DNA of 7,526 nt from Phycisphaeraceae bacterium (GTDB lineage: Bacteria > Planctomycetota > Phycisphaerae > Phycisphaerales > Phycisphaeraceae): NCBI GenBank assembly GCA_029260695.1, contig JAJDCT010000280.1:1-7526 (forward strand). The letters are read 5' to 3'. The notes below the pieces were generated by a model, which saw nothing but the letters and a program-made list of their open reading frames with translations, ran no database searches and was not told the origin of the DNA. Position numbers and translations under genes: made by a program. Below are positions 5,731-7,526 of this stretch, one piece after another. Position 1 is the stretch's first letter; each line of letters begins with the position of its first letter.

Positions 5731-5829
5731 CTAGATTAATCTGAATATAGCCTGTGAATATAGATGATAAAAATTCCAACAGCTGAATAACCAACCGATA
5801 GCAAGCAAAAACTTGCCCGTTTTGGTCAT
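5731..5829 (-). CDS. Possible 32-residue membrane peptide
   Basis: An ATG at 5829 opens a 32-codon frame reading MTKTGKFLLAIGWLFSCWNF and then HLYSQAIFRLI after one Tyr: a basic N-terminus, one hydrophobic helix and an aromatic stretch, as in small single-pass membrane peptides. It lies 119 bases upstream of the PEP-CTERM gene on the same strand. The upstream GGGTGAT is a poor and too close ribosome binding site, and hydrophobic frames of this length arise easily in AT-rich DNA. No homology is available. Confidence 0.2.
   Translation of the reverse strand: MTKTGKFLLAIGWLFSCWNFYHLYSQAIFRLI
5742..5763. repeat. Tandem TGAATATAG direct repeat
   Basis: TGAATATAG occurs at 5742-5750 and again at 5755-5763, a 13-base period, in the AT-rich part of the gap between the divergent PEP-CTERM and lipoprotein genes. 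A 13-base spacing places the copies slightly over one helical turn apart. A tandem binding site is possible but chance duplication is not excluded. Confidence 0.3.
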
Positions 5830-5960
5830 ATCACCCACTTTGCTGGGTTGTTGTGCTACAGGCAGCCAGTCAGGGTGATGGAGATCGATCGGGTGCGTGT
5901 TGCCTAGGTATCCGGTAGATTGGCGTAACGCTATTGATCCACCCAACGAGGTCTTCACCG

Positions 5961-6563
5961 ATGTACGTTCCAATGAAAATAGCCACGGTCTGGATGGTCG
6001 TGGCGCTGCTGCTTGCCACGGGATGCGGCGTGGCGAAGGGCCCTCCCCTCGAAGCTTCTTCACCCTCGTCGTCCGATCCCTATGAGCGAGACCTGAAAGC
6101 CGGATCGCCGTTGTGGTCCGAGCTTTCCCTAGATGAGGCGGGCCTCTCGGGGACTACGTCGCCCTACCCTCCGACGGCTGGCAAACCCTCTGAACTGATC
6201 GTGTGGTTTCACTATTCTTATGAATACATGCCGATGGAAGTGGCCTACCGCATTGCGAACGACCCGCCACAAACAGACCCCAAGACCAGCGAGGTTCTCA
6301 ACTACAGCGTGGGTGACCCGCCCTGGCATGCCATGAAGGTCGTCCGGGTGATCCAGGCCGACTACGCGCTGCGCAAAGATGTCGCGTTGGCGCCTGGTGA
6401 AGACCCACATGGCCGATCCAACACGGTTCAGGTTTTAACCGCCCCGCTGAATCTGCCCGCCGGCACGCATTACCTGGATTTCAAGGTCACGTACCCGACA
6501 GACATCCGTCCGCATGCGGACCATGTTCGGGGTTGGCCTTTGACGGTTGAGGTAAAACGATGA
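5961..6563 (+). CDS. Lipoprotein of unknown function
   Basis: The 200-residue product begins MYVPMKIATVWMVVALLLATGC: a short basic start, a hydrophobic stretch and a lipobox-like LATGC with Cys22 as the predicted lipidated residue, so it is probably membrane-anchored on the outer side of the inner or the outer membrane. A Ser/Pro-rich linker (about 28-47) leads to a mature domain with motifs SELIVWFHYSYEYMPMEVAY and, towards the end, LPAGTHYLDFKVTYPTD, which suggest a beta-sandwich. I do not recognise the family. GAGG at 5948-5951, nine bases ahead, supports the ATG at 5961; the ATG at 5973 (MKIATVW) would also leave a complete signal and cannot be excluded. Its TGA overlaps the ATG of tag by four bases. 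Confidence 0.78.
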   Translation: MYVPMKIATVWMVVALLLATGCGVAKGPPLEASSPSSSDPYERDLKAGSPLWSELSLDEAGLSGTTSPYPPTAGKPSELIVWFHYSYEYMPMEVAYRIANDPPQTDPKTSEVLNYSVGDPPWHAMKVVRVIQADYALRKDVALAPGEDPHGRSNTVQVLTAPLNLPAGTHYLDFKVTYPTDIRPHADHVRGWPLTVEVKR

Positions 6564-7129
6564 GGCGTTGTGAATGGGCTCATAAAGAACATCAGCACGA
6601 CTACCACGACACCGAGTGGGGTGTGCCGGTGCATGATGATCGGCTGTTGTTTGAGTTTCTTATCCTCGAAGGAGCGCAGGCGGGGCTGAGTTGGGACACG
6701 ATCCTCAAAAAGCGTGAGCACTACCGCAAGGTATATGACGGCTTCGATGCGGCCAAGATCGCCCGGTACACCCAGCGTAAGGTCGACAAACTCCTGGCGG
6801 ACCCGGGGATCGTGCGGAACCGGCCGAAGGTGGCCGCGTCGATCGGGAACGCCAAGGCTTTCCTTGCCGTTCAAAAAGAGTTCGGCAGCTTCGATGCCTA
6901 CCTCTGGCAGTTTGTTGGGGGCAAGCCGATCAAGAACAAACGCAAGTCACTCAAAGACATCCCCGCCACGACACCCGAGTCTGATGCGATGAGCAAGGAC
7001 CTGAAGAAGCGTGGATTCAAGTTCGTCGGGTCTACGATCTGCTACGCGTTGATGCAGGCGGTGGGGATGGTCAATGACCACGAGGTGGGCTGCGTGAGGT
7101 ACAAGCAGATCAACCGGCTTGGGGGGTAG
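6560..7129 (+). CDS. tag: DNA-3-methyladenine glycosylase I
   Basis: The 189-residue product matches TagI of E. coli over its whole length (187 residues there). Tag removes 3-methyladenine from alkylated DNA and starts base excision repair in the cytoplasm. The zinc-binding set is complete: Cys4 in MRRCEW, His16 in YHDTEWG, His174 and Cys178 in NDHEVGC. Glu37 in LEGAQAGLSW and Trp45 correspond to the base-recognition pocket (Glu38 and Trp46 in E. coli). ALSK-like SKDLKKRGFKFVGSTICYAL is the other strong family block. The start ATG shares the ATGA overlap with the stop of the lipoprotein gene, so translation is probably coupled and both are on one transcript. The AAAACG before the ATG is no Shine-Dalgarno, in line with coupling. 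No terminator is evident downstream. Confidence 0.97.
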   Translation: MRRCEWAHKEHQHDYHDTEWGVPVHDDRLLFEFLILEGAQAGLSWDTILKKREHYRKVYDGFDAAKIARYTQRKVDKLLADPGIVRNRPKVAASIGNAKAFLAVQKEFGSFDAYLWQFVGGKPIKNKRKSLKDIPATTPESDAMSKDLKKRGFKFVGSTICYALMQAVGMVNDHEVGCVRYKQINRLGG

Positions 7130-7443
7130 GTGCAGGATCGGGCTGACGGCGGACCTTATGCCCCGCCCCGCTTATGGATGCCGGCGGTACATGCCCCGGG
7201 AGTGCTTAAGGTCTCTGAGTGGTTATATGCCGGAATCTGTTATGCAGAAATATAGGATTGACCTGATTGGAGGTGGTGGTGTGTTACAATCATATATGTA
7301 GGCGACCGGGTGATCGCATGATTCTCGGGCGGCATCAGAACAGCCGGTAATGCTGGTCTGGCAAGGCCTCGGGGCTTGACGCGTTAATCGTGTTGCGATT
7401 GAGGGGGTGTGGTTTGTGTTGCTTCTTATCGGGAGATTTGGCC
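7130..7443. other. 314-base gap downstream of tag
   Basis: No convincing gene or intrinsic terminator is seen. A stem-like pair CAGAACAGC (7336-7344) and GCTGGTCTG (7352-7360) with one mismatch encloses a 7-base loop. TTGACC (7258-7263) and TACAAT (7285-7290) look like promoter boxes but are 21 bases apart, too far for a normal sigma-70 promoter. The AT-rich stretch around 7235-7300 is the likeliest place for the promoter of the next gene. Confidence 0.4.
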
Positions 7444-7526
7444 ATGAAGTCATCAACGGTATTTACCTCAGTCTTGTTGTTCGCCTTTGCGCTACACACG
7501 CTTGTGCTAGCGCTGGAAGTTGAAGC
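7444..7526 (+). CDS. Start of a secreted protein (truncated by window edge)
   Basis: An ATG at 7444, eight bases after GGGAG (7431-7435), opens a frame that runs off the window. The visible residues MKSSTVFTSVLLFAFALHTL and VLALEVEA form a typical Sec signal peptide with a likely cleavage after VLA. Nothing of the mature protein beyond a few residues is visible, so the function is unknown. Confidence 0.65.
   Translation, partial: MKSSTVFTSVLLFAFALHTLVLALEVE

Larger units (their letters stand above)
5612..5960. other. 349-base gap between divergent PEP-CTERM and lipoprotein genes
   Basis: Besides the palindrome, the tandem repeat and the doubtful 32-codon frame, I see only a weak 5-bp hairpin (GCAAG 5801-5805, CTTGC 5812-5816) and no clear promoter for the rightward lipoprotein gene. 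The left half is distinctly AT-rich compared with the rest of the window, as expected for a divergent control region. No tRNA or known RNA motif is recognised. Confidence 0.5.

Noticed and set aside
5612..5794. 61-residue N-terminal extension of the PEP-CTERM protein
   Set aside because: The signal peptide starts at 5611 right after AAGGAG; the extension would bury it and crosses the palindrome.
7258..7290. TTGACC and TACAAT as a promoter for the last gene
   Set aside because: The 21-base spacer is too long for a sigma-70 promoter, and the boxes lie about 150 bases before the start codon.
1..7526. CRISPR array, insertion sequence, tRNA, phage or defence genes
   Set aside because: No regularly spaced repeats, transposase motifs, tRNA cloverleaf or recognisable defence domains were found on either strand.

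Overview
The window looks like ordinary chromosome from a GC-rich member of the Planctomycetota, most likely a Phycisphaerae-type bacterium. The evidence is a PEP-CTERM sorted exoprotein, a membrane protein with an N-terminal CPxCGYNLRG zinc ribbon of a kind common in that phylum, weak or absent Shine-Dalgarno sites at some starts, and several small secreted proteins of unknown function. I see no integrase, transposase, CRISPR array, tRNA or phage gene. The phylum assignment is an inference from gene content.

Left part (1-2306). A GT-C family membrane glycosyltransferase runs leftward off the window edge. Upstream of it, on the same strand, is a non-coding gene for the signal recognition particle RNA (4.5S type, about 796-930). 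It is recognised by the conserved GTCAGG / AGCAGCC internal-loop motif, a 20-bp closing helix and a T-tract. Its apical loop does not read as the usual GGAA tetraloop, which is the most interesting point in the window. A PIN-TRAM membrane protein resembling Bacillus YacL diverges rightward and ends in a terminator hairpin built over its stop codon.

Middle (2318-4848). A small secreted protein of unknown family faces a leftward cluster transcribed in the order sucD (succinyl-CoA ligase alpha), a GNAT acetyltransferase and a zinc-ribbon membrane protein, with gaps of 41 and 6 bases. No sucC lies next to sucD inside the window. A hairpin between the convergent genes may serve both strands.

Right part (4849-7526). 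A PEP-CTERM exoprotein gene runs leftward, with a terminator-like hairpin between it and sucD and a perfect palindrome in its upstream region. A 349-base gap then separates it from a rightward pair, a lipoprotein of unknown function and tag (3-methyladenine DNA glycosylase I), which overlap by 4 bases (ATGA). After a 314-base gap the start of another secreted protein runs off the right edge.

Functionally this is a mosaic of housekeeping (SRP RNA, TCA cycle, DNA repair) and envelope genes. I do not see a new defence, mobile or biosynthetic system.
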